Assembly (NCBI GenBank): GCA_016934355.1
Contig: JAFGTA010000098.1
Coordinates: 1 to 45,075 of the forward strand
Origin: Candidatus Bathyarchaeota archaeon
Lineage (GTDB): Archaea > Thermoproteota > Bathyarchaeia > TCS64
Reading direction: 5' to 3'
DNA length: 45,075 nucleotides
The translations under genes were made by a program, and so were the position numbers. The notes under the pieces are model-generated. The model saw only the letters and a list, made by a program, of their open reading frames with translations, was not told the origin of the DNA and made no database searches. This document shows, in pieces, positions 32,818-39,586 of the stretch; the stretch's first letter is position 1; every line of letters begins with the position of its first letter.

Positions 32818-33855
32818 GTGACGCAGATACATCGATTTGGGTCAACCTATCTGGCAAAGGTAACTAACTCAACAGAACTAAAAGAAATACTAAAAGATCC
32901 ATGGCTAAAAACAGAAACAGTAATCATCAAGCCAAACTGGGTCGAATACAAATATGGATTATACACAGATGCAGATACTCTCCGAATGTTCCTCGAATCA
33001 ATAGAAGGAAAAATAGTAGTGATTGAAGGCCATCAACTATTCAGAGCCCTAAAGGATGGAGAAAAAGGCTTACCTTTCAAATTTAATGACAGGACCTTGG
33101 ACTGGGACTGGATAAAACAGAAAGGATGGAACTGGCAAATCAGAAACCCGGACTGGGGGTGGTTCAGAGAAAGCGAACACTGGCCTCATCTTCAAAGGTT
33201 AGATGAAAGATTCCTGAACGAAAACGGGTTTACTGATTTGTTTAAAGAATTTGATGTCGAGTTCATAAACGTAACAGACGAGATCTGGAGCGGAAAAACC
33301 GCTGACCCAAAAACGATCAAAGAGATCGTTGAAGCAAAATATCCGCCACTATTCAATGAGGCGCTGTACGGATACATTCCCTCGAAGCTGTTCCAGTTAA
33401 GGGGTTCTACGCTAATCAGTTTAAATAAACTAAAACAATATGGAACCTTTTCAATGAAAAACATGTTTGGATTAATCCCAGATCCTATCAGGGCTTGGTG
33501 GCATGGGAAAAACAACAAACTAAAACCAACATCAATTACGGCGGTGAACCAGCTCTACGACTCGTTATTTAATGTCTATGGCATTATTGAGGCTCTACAG
33601 AACACACCGATCACCTCAGAAAATGGGGTGTTCAATGTTCCAGGATTTAAATATGATCTGCATAAAGATCTTGGCATAGTAGCGTTCGGTAGAGATCGTA
33701 TCGAGTTGGACACAATCATGTGGCGACTTGGGGGATACCCAGAGAGCGCTTTACAGGATATAATAGAAGCTGAGAAAACATACGGTAAATGTGATGCCAA
33801 CCTTGTTCGTCAGGTTTATGATGATTTAGCTGATTGGCTACCGAAAAGAAACTAA
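32818..33855 (+). CDS. DUF362-domain protein
   Basis: 345 aa from GTG 32818. KTETVIIKPNWVEYKYGLYTDADTLRMFLESI and IVVIEGH are the DUF362 opening. Later come LISLNKLKQYGTFSMKNMFGLIPDP and LGIVAFGRDRIELDTIMWRLGGYPES. DUF362 proteins often occur with ferredoxins or radical-SAM enzymes and are of unknown chemistry; here no Fe-S motif is present. Very AT-rich, different from the family genes around it. Convergent with TMC-H. Confidence 0.78.
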   Translation: MTQIHRFGSTYLAKVTNSTELKEILKDPWLKTETVIIKPNWVEYKYGLYTDADTLRMFLESIEGKIVVIEGHQLFRALKDGEKGLPFKFNDRTLDWDWIKQKGWNWQIRNPDWGWFRESEHWPHLQRLDERFLNENGFTDLFKEFDVEFINVTDEIWSGKTADPKTIKEIVEAKYPPLFNEALYGYIPSKLFQLRGSTLISLNKLKQYGTFSMKNMFGLIPDPIRAWWHGKNNKLKPTSITAVNQLYDSLFNVYGIIEALQNTPITSENGVFNVPGFKYDLHKDLGIVAFGRDRIELDTIMWRLGGYPESALQDIIEAEKTYGKCDANLVRQVYDDLADWLPKRN

Positions 33856-33923
33856 TAAACCGAATAGAACACTAAAAGCGCTTGTCCTTAGTCGCGCGCA
33901 GCCCCCGTACACCGTGCCGTTTG

Positions 33924-33938
33924 GATAAAATCACCGGT
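33924..33938 (-). promoter_or_regulatory. island element 8, orphan at the TMC-H 3' end
   Basis: GATAAAATCACCGGT. It contains the TMC-H stop (TGA, 33931-33933) but has no minus-strand gene downstream; the convergent plus-strand DUF362 gene ends at 33855. A promoter with nothing to drive suggests a deleted gene. Confidence 0.6.
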
Positions 33939-34494
33939 TTTCAGGTTTCGGTATGGTGGTTTTCGGTGATTGTATCTGTAAACCAGGATTAGCTTCGCCA
34001 TACTCGATGACACGATCGTATAGGTACTCTGTCTCTACTCCGAAACGAGGCCAGTTCATCTTACTCCTCGTATCTAGGTATAACTCTCTATACTTTTCCC
34101 AAAAATTGATTACACCCCCTGAAATCAACAACGCCACATGGCCAATATCTACAAGGTCTTCCTTTACTAGAACCCCAATTCCTTCATAGAAGGTGCCGTA
34201 CCAAGACCACGCTTTGTAAGCATCTTCTTCTTGATAGAGTCTTTCAAGTTCTTCGTAGGTTTTTAACGTGGTTTTCGGCATGTTGTATTCGCTTCTTAGC
34301 CCCTCTGTGGTGTATATGCTCTGATAGATGCTCATGAACAGCTGGGCCTGTCTTGTTTCTAGTGCATGTTCTTGAGCCTTGAGGGTTAGCTCTTGGTTTC
34401 TTCGGTTGTTTTCGATGTTCATTATATAGTAGGCTACTCCTACGATGATTCCAGCTGCTTGGATCAGCTGGAGAATTGTACTCAAATCTACCAT
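33931..34494 (-). CDS. TMC-H: island paralogue, two-heptad linker
   Basis: 187 aa. N-terminus STILQLIQAAGIIVGVAYYIMNI, linker NNRRNQELTLKAQEHALETRQAQLFM. Body: TYEELERLYQEEDAYKAWSW, TFYEGIGVLVKEDLVD, LISGGVINFWEKYRE and RSKMNWPRFGVETEYLYDRVIEYG. Closest to TMC-D over the whole protein. Tail rich in Pro/Lys (IQSPKTTIPKPENR). It ends inside element 8. Confidence 0.75.
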   Translation of the reverse strand: MVDLSTILQLIQAAGIIVGVAYYIMNIENNRRNQELTLKAQEHALETRQAQLFMSIYQSIYTTEGLRSEYNMPKTTLKTYEELERLYQEEDAYKAWSWYGTFYEGIGVLVKEDLVDIGHVALLISGGVINFWEKYRELYLDTRSKMNWPRFGVETEYLYDRVIEYGEANPGLQIQSPKTTIPKPENR

Positions 34495-34526
34495 TCTTGA
34501 TTCACAGAAATGAGTTACCGAATAAT

Positions 34527-34544
34527 GATGATAAAATCATCGAT
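34527..34544 (-). promoter_or_regulatory. island element 9 (TMC-H promoter)
   Basis: Full GATGATAAAATCATCGAT followed by ATGG. Core 35 nt from the ATG, like its paralogue TMC-D. Confidence 0.77.
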
Positions 34545-34554
34545 ATGGCGGTCT

Positions 34555-35070
34555 TTATGAAGGTTTGGGATAATAGTGTCCTGTTATCTCGGTTTCTGTG
34601 TGTTGCTTATGGAATATCTTCTCTACTTCTGTGGCTAGATACTCTATCCATTCACCATACTGGGGTAAATTATTCCTAGTACGAGTCTCATATATCAGTG
34701 GTTTAGACTTTCTCCAGAAACTCATTATTGCCTCCGACATAAGGTCATCAACCATATTCACATCGATCAGCCCACGATGAACATATACCCCGAGTCCTTC
34801 AAAGAATATACCCGACACGTTGATTGCGTTTCGGAACTCAACATCATTTTTAATCGTCTCGAAAAAGCCATCATATGTTTCAAATTGTGTGTTCATGACT
34901 TTTCCGTACTGGGATTGAAACTCTAAGCTGTTCCATTGACTGTATATTTGCATGAATAGCTGTGATTCTCTTGTCTTGTTGGCATTTCTGAGGACGCTCG
35001 TATAATACACTATTGAGGCAGTTAACCCAAGTCCTGTCAATATGATAGCTAGAAACTCAAACGAAGCCAT
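34555..35070 (-). CDS. TMC-I: island paralogue, shortest linker class
   Basis: 171 aa. The N-terminus MASFEFLAIILTGLGL is identical to that of TMC-J, but the linker is only NANKTRESQLFM (no extra heptad) and the body is different: QFETYDGFFETIKNDVE, FFEGLGVYVHRGLID, MSEAIMSFWRKSKP (WRK replaces WEK), and RTRNNLPQYGEWIEYL. It ends in an unrelated tail HYYPKPS. Good evidence for N-terminal and body recombination. Confidence 0.74.
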   Translation of the reverse strand: MASFEFLAIILTGLGLTASIVYYTSVLRNANKTRESQLFMQIYSQWNSLEFQSQYGKVMNTQFETYDGFFETIKNDVEFRNAINVSGIFFEGLGVYVHRGLIDVNMVDDLMSEAIMSFWRKSKPLIYETRTRNNLPQYGEWIEYLATEVEKIFHKQHTETEITGHYYPKPS

Positions 35071-35093
35071 ACAATGAGTTATCGTCTAGTCAG

Positions 35094-35108
35094 GATAAAA
35101 TCATCGAT
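35094..35108 (-). promoter_or_regulatory. island element 10 (TMC-I promoter)
   Basis: GATAAAATCATCGAT; the final T begins the stop codon (TTA) of the C_GCAxxG_C_C gene. Core 23 nt from the ATG. Confidence 0.76.
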
Positions 35109-35624
35109 TAGGTTGTTGGCTCCGGGTTTTCTCTGTTAAGTATCGCCTCAACAACCCACCCCGCGGCGTCCGAGGTAACCTTAGAGCAAGTACTCATAAC
35201 ACGGTCACGGATCGAGGTAAAAGCCTCCACGTCCTCAGGCTTCCTGAAATCATAAGACCTACCGTACAGATGTTTCGTAATATCTCTACACAGATAACCA
35301 GTGTACTTATCCTCAAACTTGGTCTGGATCTCAAAGAGAAGCTCCTTGATGTCACCCAGCCCCGGCTCCAACGAAAAAGACTCTCTATCCTTACAGTACC
35401 GCAGCCCAAAAACCGCAGCGGCTCCACACATGCCTCCACACCCCCCCAGTGAAGCTTGACAGCGGCGCCACCGTCCTGAAAACGTCGTCACTGATCTCGA
35501 TACCCAATGTATCGGCTACGGCGAGCATGGTCGTCTGAGCGCATCCCTCGTACTGGTACATGTATTCCTCGCCACGCTTCCTAGCCATCTGGATAAGACG
35601 CTGTTTCTCTTCAACAGAAACCAT
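35108..35624 (-). pseudogene. C_GCAxxG_C_C family redox protein, interrupted by a frameshift in a G run
   Basis: Part 1 from ATG 35624 (MVSVEEKQRLIQMARKRGEE, YEGCAQTTMLAVADTLGI, GCA motif) and part 2 (GGCGGMCGAAAVFGLRY, TYKH..Y) are in different frames. They join if one of seven G residues (C run 35441-35447, plus strand) is removed: ...SSFTGG-CGGMCGAAA. The intact protein would be about 170 aa with the family's Cys pairs. The upstream ATG 35636 would precede the TATA-predicted start, so I use 35624 (23 nt). Redox role inferred from the family; could be sequencing error. Confidence 0.75.
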
Positions 35625-35644
35625 ACAACCATTCATCGTTGACT

Positions 35645-35662
35645 GATGATAAAATCATCGAT
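35645..35662 (-). promoter_or_regulatory. island element 11 (promoter of the C_GCAxxG_C_C gene)
   Basis: Full GATGATAAAATCATCGAT followed by TATATAAC. It drives a gene unrelated to TMC. The core lies 23 nt from ATG 35624 (11 nt from the first ATG), which decides the start. Confidence 0.75.
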
Positions 35663-35764
35663 TATATAACATCCAAAAATTCAGGTAAAAAATATCTTTT
35701 TTCCTGTATCCCGTCCTGCTCGTGATTTTAATGGTGGTACTGAAAACGAGTGAACCTATAAGGA

Positions 35765-36202
35765 CTATGCGACGTCTTCGAGATACATGATATCCATCCT
35801 AAACGGGTCTTTCTCCATCTCTCTCGTGATCTCGGTTTCCCTTGATGAGAAGAGCGCCGGGATTCTAAGATGGTCCGCCAGGGCTAGTGTAAAGCAGTCG
35901 GGTAAAGATATCTTTCGTCGACACTTCAGTGTCGAGGCTTCCTCAACTAGAAGGGATATATCCTCCACCTGAAGGTAGCCTGACGAGAGCAGATCACCGA
36001 CGCGGCTCTGGGCATCCTCCAGCCCCAGCCTCCGGCAGAGAATGTACCGTAACTCGGTTAATGCAATCTCGTGTGTCACGAGCCCAACGCGCTCTGAGAT
36101 AACCTGATCCTTGAGCCTTCTGCCCCTCTCTGAGCCGAAGACCAGATCAATTAGCACGCCTGCATCAGTCGAGTAAGTGCCTTCAAGGCTCCCTTTCGTC
36201 AA
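35765..36202 (-). CDS. vapC: VapC-type PIN-domain toxin
   Basis: 145 aa. The PIN-domain acidic residues appear as STDAGVLIDL (Asp), ALTELRYILCRRL (Glu), and LPDCFTLALADHL (Asp). VapC toxins are metal-dependent RNases, often cutting tRNA or rRNA. It overlaps vapB by 20 bp, so it is translated with it. No promoter of its own. Ends 60 bp after the antitoxin's domain, in the usual operon. Confidence 0.86.
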   Translation of the reverse strand: MTKGSLEGTYSTDAGVLIDLVFGSERGRRLKDQVISERVGLVTHEIALTELRYILCRRLGLEDAQSRVGDLLSSGYLQVEDISLLVEEASTLKCRRKISLPDCFTLALADHLRIPALFSSRETEITREMEKDPFRMDIMYLEDVA

Positions 36203-36416
36203 GTCTCCTTTCCTCGTACAGCAACCGCTTGGCTTTCTCAGCTCCCTCTATGGGCTCACACGCCCTGTTCAGTAAGACAGGGTTCCTCGTCTTCTCCCGT
36301 AGGAGGTGCTTGATCGCCTCATTGTAGTCGACCTTTCGACCCAGCTTTACCTGAAGCTCAGAGGCATAACGGAGTAATTCCTTCTTCACATCATCCCTAA
36401 CCATTATAGTGGTCAT
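36183..36416 (-). CDS. vapB: VapB-type antitoxin
   Basis: 77 aa from ATG 36416. MTTIMVRDDVKKELLRYASELQVKLGRKVDYNEAIKHLL is the ribbon-helix-helix-like DNA-binding part; the basic C-terminal tail (EEKAKRLLYEERRLDEREP-like) would bind the toxin. A longer frame from 36464 is rejected because it runs through the operator and the predicted transcription start. An island element lies about 58 nt upstream, so the leader is about 35 nt and carries the inverted repeat. Confidence 0.82.
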   Translation of the reverse strand: MTTIMVRDDVKKELLRYASELQVKLGRKVDYNEAIKHLLREKTRNPVLLNRACEPIEGAEKAKRLLYEERRLDEREP

Positions 36417-36435
36417 ATCCACTATAGCCACTATA
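36405..36435. promoter_or_regulatory. vapBC autoregulatory operator
   Basis: TATAGTGG (36405-36412) and CCACTATA (36419-36426) form an inverted repeat around the vapB start codon. A third CCACTATA repeats directly at 36428-36435. Typical spacing for a dimeric antitoxin to repress its own operon. Confidence 0.65.
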
Positions 36436-36474
36436 ATACAGTGAATATAAAGATGGTGAAACATACTTTGGAAG

Positions 36475-36490
36475 GATAAAAATCATCGAT
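36475..36490 (-). promoter_or_regulatory. island element 12 (vapBC promoter)
   Basis: GATAAAAATCATCGAT, with one extra A in the spacer, followed by TA. The last T begins the TMC-J stop (TTA). The toxin-antitoxin pair thus uses the same promoter type as TMC genes. Confidence 0.7.
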
Positions 36491-37017
36491 TATGTTGGCA
36501 TTTGTTTCTGTGTTTTGAGTTCCGGGTGTCTTTCATGTGTTATTCTTGTGAACTCGTTGTATAGATACTCTATGTAGAATCCGCTTTGAGGCCAATTATA
36601 TTTCTCACGAATATGCAACTCAACATCAAGGAACTTTTCCCAGTATCTGATTATGTAGCCTGCAAACACCGTGTAAGCAAGCTCAACGTCAATGAAGCCT
36701 TTCATAACAATCACTCCGAGACTCTCCATAAAAGTACCTAACGCAGTTACTTTCCCCGAGTTTTCAACGTCATTGAAGTATCGTTTATCAAAGTCATCCA
36801 AGTCCTCCCACTCCCACCTTATGACCTCTCGTGCTATCTGTTTGAACTCTACGTCGTTCCAGTCTCTCACAAATTGTAGAAAGATCTGTGCTTGCCTTGT
36901 TTCTAATTGTATTTGTTGGGTCTTGTTAGCATTTTGAAGAGTAAGTGTATAGTATAAAACAGAAACGATGAGACCTAACCCTGTTAGGATGATAGCGAGG
37001 AACTCAAACGAAGCCAT
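36490..37017 (-). CDS. TMC-J: island paralogue, one-heptad linker
   Basis: 175 aa. N-terminus MASFEFLAIILTGLGLIVSV, linker NANKTQQIQLETRQAQIFL. Body: WEWEDLDDFDKRYFND, FMESLGVIVMKGFID, FAGYIIRYWEKFLD and REKYNWPQSGFYIEYLYNEFTR. Nearly the twin of TMC-G but exactly 7 residues shorter in the linker. Stop codon shared with element 12. Highest similarity pair in the island. Confidence 0.76.
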   Translation of the reverse strand: MASFEFLAIILTGLGLIVSVLYYTLTLQNANKTQQIQLETRQAQIFLQFVRDWNDVEFKQIAREVIRWEWEDLDDFDKRYFNDVENSGKVTALGTFMESLGVIVMKGFIDVELAYTVFAGYIIRYWEKFLDVELHIREKYNWPQSGFYIEYLYNEFTRITHERHPELKTQKQMPT

Positions 37018-37037
37018 GAACAGAATTACAGTGGATT

Positions 37038-37053
37038 GATGATAAAATTATTG
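37038..37053 (-). promoter_or_regulatory. island element 13 (TMC-J promoter)
   Basis: GATGATAAAATTATTG, the first copy with TTATT instead of TCATC, marking a second sequence type used to the right. It contains the stop codon of the HD gene at 37048. Core 23 nt from the ATG. Confidence 0.7.
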
Positions 37054-37485
37054 TCTGAGGTTACGTGGCTCCGTCGGCCAGAAACGGCTCTGCCGGAGAT
37101 AGTCCTGCTGCCAGTCACCCGGCCAGTCCACCATACGCACAAGGTTACTCAACCTATCAGCGAATTTCACTATAACCGCCTTATGGCTTTGAAGCAGCGG
37201 GAAGTACCTGCCAGTCTCCTTGTCTCCCTGAAACGTCAGCTCCAAGACAAGGTCAGCGATCTCCTTGTTGAACTCCCTGACAAGCTCCTCGTACGACGTA
37301 TCCGTGTCCTCAAGAGTGTCATGCAGAATCCCCGCGCACAGCGTCTCCTCGTCGTCCGTCACGTCCTTCAGCAGACTATGCACCTGAATGATGTGGGCGA
37401 AGAAGTAGGGCCGCCCCTGATCATCCATCTGCCCCTCGTGCTTGATGCTCGCGAACTCCAGAGCCTTGTCCTCAAGCCACCCCAT
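37048..37485 (-). CDS. MESH1-like HD hydrolase, tandem copy 1
   Basis: 145 aa. HD-domain residues in the RelA/SpoT/MESH1 order: ASIKHEGQ, RPYFFAHIIQV, LCAGILHDTLEDT (HD and ED), and IVKFADRLSNL (Asp). The family removes pyrophosphate from (p)ppGpp; with no synthetase domain these are small alarmone hydrolases, or act on other 3'-phospho nucleotides. Directly follows copy 2 (start 37485, stop 37486), so the two are cotranscribed. About half identical to copy 2. Confidence 0.85.
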   Translation of the reverse strand: MGWLEDKALEFASIKHEGQMDDQGRPYFFAHIIQVHSLLKDVTDDEETLCAGILHDTLEDTDTSYEELVREFNKEIADLVLELTFQGDKETGRYFPLLQSHKAVIVKFADRLSNLVRMVDWPGDWQQDYLRQSRFWPTEPRNLRQ

Positions 37486-37920
37486 CTACGCGCCCTCCAC
37501 AGGCTCGGTCCTCCAGAAGACGCTGTCCTCAAGAAACCGCTGCTGCACGTCCCCCGGCCACTCCCTCATACGCGTCATGTTGCTCAGCCTGTCCGCGAAC
37601 TGAATCTCTACGGCCTTCCTGCTACTGAGCCGAGGAAAATAGTAGTCGCTGTAGTCCGTGCCCTCGTGGGTCACCTCCATGACGAGGTCCGCAATCTCCT
37701 TGTTGAACTCGTGCACCAGCTCATCGTAGGTGGTGTCGGTGTCCTCGATGACGTCGTGGAGAAGCCCCGCGCATAGAGTCGCCTCGTCATCCGTCACGTC
37801 CAGTAAGACGTTGTAGACCTGGATGACGTGGGCGAAGAAGTACGGTCTGCCCCTGTCGTCAAGCTGCCCCTTATGCTTCTTACTGGCGTAGTCGAGAGCC
37901 TTATCCTCAAGCCTGCCCAT
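37486..37920 (-). CDS. MESH1-like HD hydrolase, tandem copy 2
   Basis: 144 aa. ASKKHKGQ (H16), FFAHVIQVY (H31), LLHDVIEDT (H55, D56, E59, D60) and QFADRLSNM (D110) match the metal and catalytic residues of RelA/SpoT HD domains. It is the promoter-proximal gene of the pair. Same predicted activity as copy 1. The duplication is old enough that only the motifs and helix pattern are conserved; higher GC than neighbouring TMC genes. No synthetase in the window. Confidence 0.86.
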   Translation of the reverse strand: MGRLEDKALDYASKKHKGQLDDRGRPYFFAHVIQVYNVLLDVTDDEATLCAGLLHDVIEDTDTTYDELVHEFNKEIADLVMEVTHEGTDYSDYYFPRLSSRKAVEIQFADRLSNMTRMREWPGDVQQRFLEDSVFWRTEPVEGA

Positions 37921-37951
37921 AGGAATCCATCAGAATTTATCGATAACTGTG

Positions 37952-37966
37952 GATAAAATTATGGAT
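37952..37966 (-). promoter_or_regulatory. island element 14 (promoter of the HD pair)
   Basis: GATAAAATTATGGAT, the second sequence type. It contains the TMC-K stop (TAA, 37959-37961). Core 31 nt from the ATG. Confidence 0.68.
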
Positions 37967-38507
37967 CGGTTACCTGGTCTGGGACGTATCTACTGAAGGT
38001 TTCAGGTATTCTGTATTCAGGATGACGTTTTTTCGTGTATCTCTTGATCTCTGTAGCTAGATACTCAAAAGATTCGAACATGGCAGGTATACCGTATCTG
38101 ACTCTCTGCTCCAGAATAATTGACTCATACTTTTCCCATATCCACATAGGATAATTCGTCAACAACTTGCTGACCTTATCGATATCGATCCAACCATCCT
38201 TGAGCATGACTCCGACGCCTTCAAAGTAGAACATCATGGAGAAACGCTGGGCGAAGCTCTCGGTGTCAACGTCTGAACCATATTTATGCTCGAAGTCTTC
38301 GTAGCTTTCCCACTCATAGTTCATCAGTTCGATGAAGTCCCGCTGCCTCTCCTTGACAGACAGCTGGTTATACAGCTGCATGAATATCTGTGTCTGCCTC
38401 GTCTTCTGCTGGTTCTGCAGGATCATCAGGTAGTAGGCGATGCCAGCCATGATGCTGACCGTCTGGAGGAACTGGAACAGGGTCTGGAACGTGATCTGTT
38501 CAACCAT
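37959..38507 (-). CDS. TMC-K: island paralogue, shortest linker class
   Basis: 182 aa from ATG 38507, by analogy with TMC-F; a TTG at 38510 is the alternative. N-terminus MVEQITFQTLFQFLQTVSIM, helix to residue 29, linker NQQKTRQTQIFMQLY with no extra heptad. Body: WESYEDFEHKYGSDVDTESF, YFEGVGVMLKDGWID, LLTNYPMWIWEKYESI and RVRYGIPAMFESFEYLATEI. Rightmost member. Remnant at 31436 derives from a gene of this N-terminal type. Confidence 0.74.
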   Translation of the reverse strand: MVEQITFQTLFQFLQTVSIMAGIAYYLMILQNQQKTRQTQIFMQLYNQLSVKERQRDFIELMNYEWESYEDFEHKYGSDVDTESFAQRFSMMFYFEGVGVMLKDGWIDIDKVSKLLTNYPMWIWEKYESIILEQRVRYGIPAMFESFEYLATEIKRYTKKRHPEYRIPETFSRYVPDQVTDP

Positions 38508-38542
38508 CAATAATACACAGAGTAATGTTACAGAGAATTGTG

Positions 38543-38555
38543 GATAAAATTATTG
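38543..38555 (-). promoter_or_regulatory. island element 15 (TMC-K promoter)
   Basis: GATAAAATTATTG. Core 35 nt from ATG 38507. Right end of the paralogue array. Confidence 0.65.
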
Positions 38556-38608
38556 GGTTGATATATACGGTGGGAAAGAGTATGAGGAAAGATAAGCCCC
38601 TTTTTCCC

Positions 38609-39358
38609 TTATCTTTTTACAGCCGCTAACCCGTTTTTGACGCCCGTGGCCGCCCATTTGCTCCATGGCAGGGTGAAGAACTTGAATCCCCTCTCGACGA
38701 AGTCGCTGGGGTCCTGTCCCCCCGGTATGAAGTACATGCCCGGCGCGACGCCGGCGTCCTCGCAGGCGCTTACGATGTCGTCCAGGGTTTTCTGGTACTT
38801 GGGGTTAAGGTAGTCCAGCGCGATGCCCAGGTTGATGGAGAGGTCCGACGGACCCACCAGCAGCACGTCCAAGCCCGGGACGCTGAGAATCTCCTCCATG
38901 TTACCCAGAGACTCCATGGTCTCGATCATCGGGATGACCACAAGCTCCTCGTTCACCGCGTCCATGTACTCCCGGTAGCTGTCGAACTCCCCCCACTCCC
39001 CCCTCATCCCGGCTGAGCTTCTCTTCCCCGCCGGCGGATACTTGCACCAGTCCACCATTTCGGCGGCCGCCTTCTTCGTGTTCACCATAGGCACAATGAT
39101 GCCCTTCGCGCCTATATCGAGGGCGTAGCAAATCTGATCCTGGTAGTTGTCCCCCACCCTGACGATGGGCTCCGCCCTCCGCCCCCTCATCGCCTGAAGC
39201 TGATACTGCAGCTCCTTGATCTCCACCGCCGTGTGCTGGGTGTCGAATAGGATGAAGTCAAACCCCGCGTCCGCCAGGAAATCCACCGGGCTCTTCACCG
39301 AGGCAGTCGTCCCGATGGCGGTCTTCCCCGCCTTCAACATATCCTTGACAATGTTCAT
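38609..39358 (-). CDS. HpcH/HpaI aldolase/citrate lyase family protein
   Basis: 249 aa. Metal-dependent class II aldolase of the HpcH type: FILFDTQHTAVEI with the active-site His, IVRVGDNYQDQICYALDIGAKGIIVPMVNT, PMIETMESLGNMEEILSVPGLDVLLVGPSDLSINLG (Glu and Asp metal ligands). It would cleave 2-keto-3-deoxy or 4-hydroxy-2-oxo acids to pyruvate. The exact substrate is unknown. No island element immediately upstream (nearest at 39557). Confidence 0.87.
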   Translation of the reverse strand: MNIVKDMLKAGKTAIGTTASVKSPVDFLADAGFDFILFDTQHTAVEIKELQYQLQAMRGRRAEPIVRVGDNYQDQICYALDIGAKGIIVPMVNTKKAAAEMVDWCKYPPAGKRSSAGMRGEWGEFDSYREYMDAVNEELVVIPMIETMESLGNMEEILSVPGLDVLLVGPSDLSINLGIALDYLNPKYQKTLDDIVSACEDAGVAPGMYFIPGGQDPSDFVERGFKFFTLPWSKWAATGVKNGLAAVKR

Positions 39359-39586
39359 CGTAGAACCTCTGGGTTTTAGTCTCTGAATGTTTATTATAGT
39401 CTTTCTAGCACCCTCCCATCCAGCTAAAACGTCTGAGTTTCAGAGGCAGCAGCCCTTTCGTGAAGTCGCTGCAGATTGCTGTGGAGAAGAAAGTATCGAA
39501 TTATGGAGTTGACCATCCAGTGCTTAGAAATTACGATAGTGGGGGGTGAAGGAATGAAAAAATTATGGATTCAAGCATAGTTGGTA

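Noticed and set aside
37036..37776. 246-codon plus-strand open frame
   Set aside because: Antisense to the two HD genes, whose catalytic residues are all conserved on the minus strand.
39460..39549. 29-codon GTG-started frame upstream of the 67-aa gene
   Set aside because: Too short, no relative in the window and no promoter at suitable distance.
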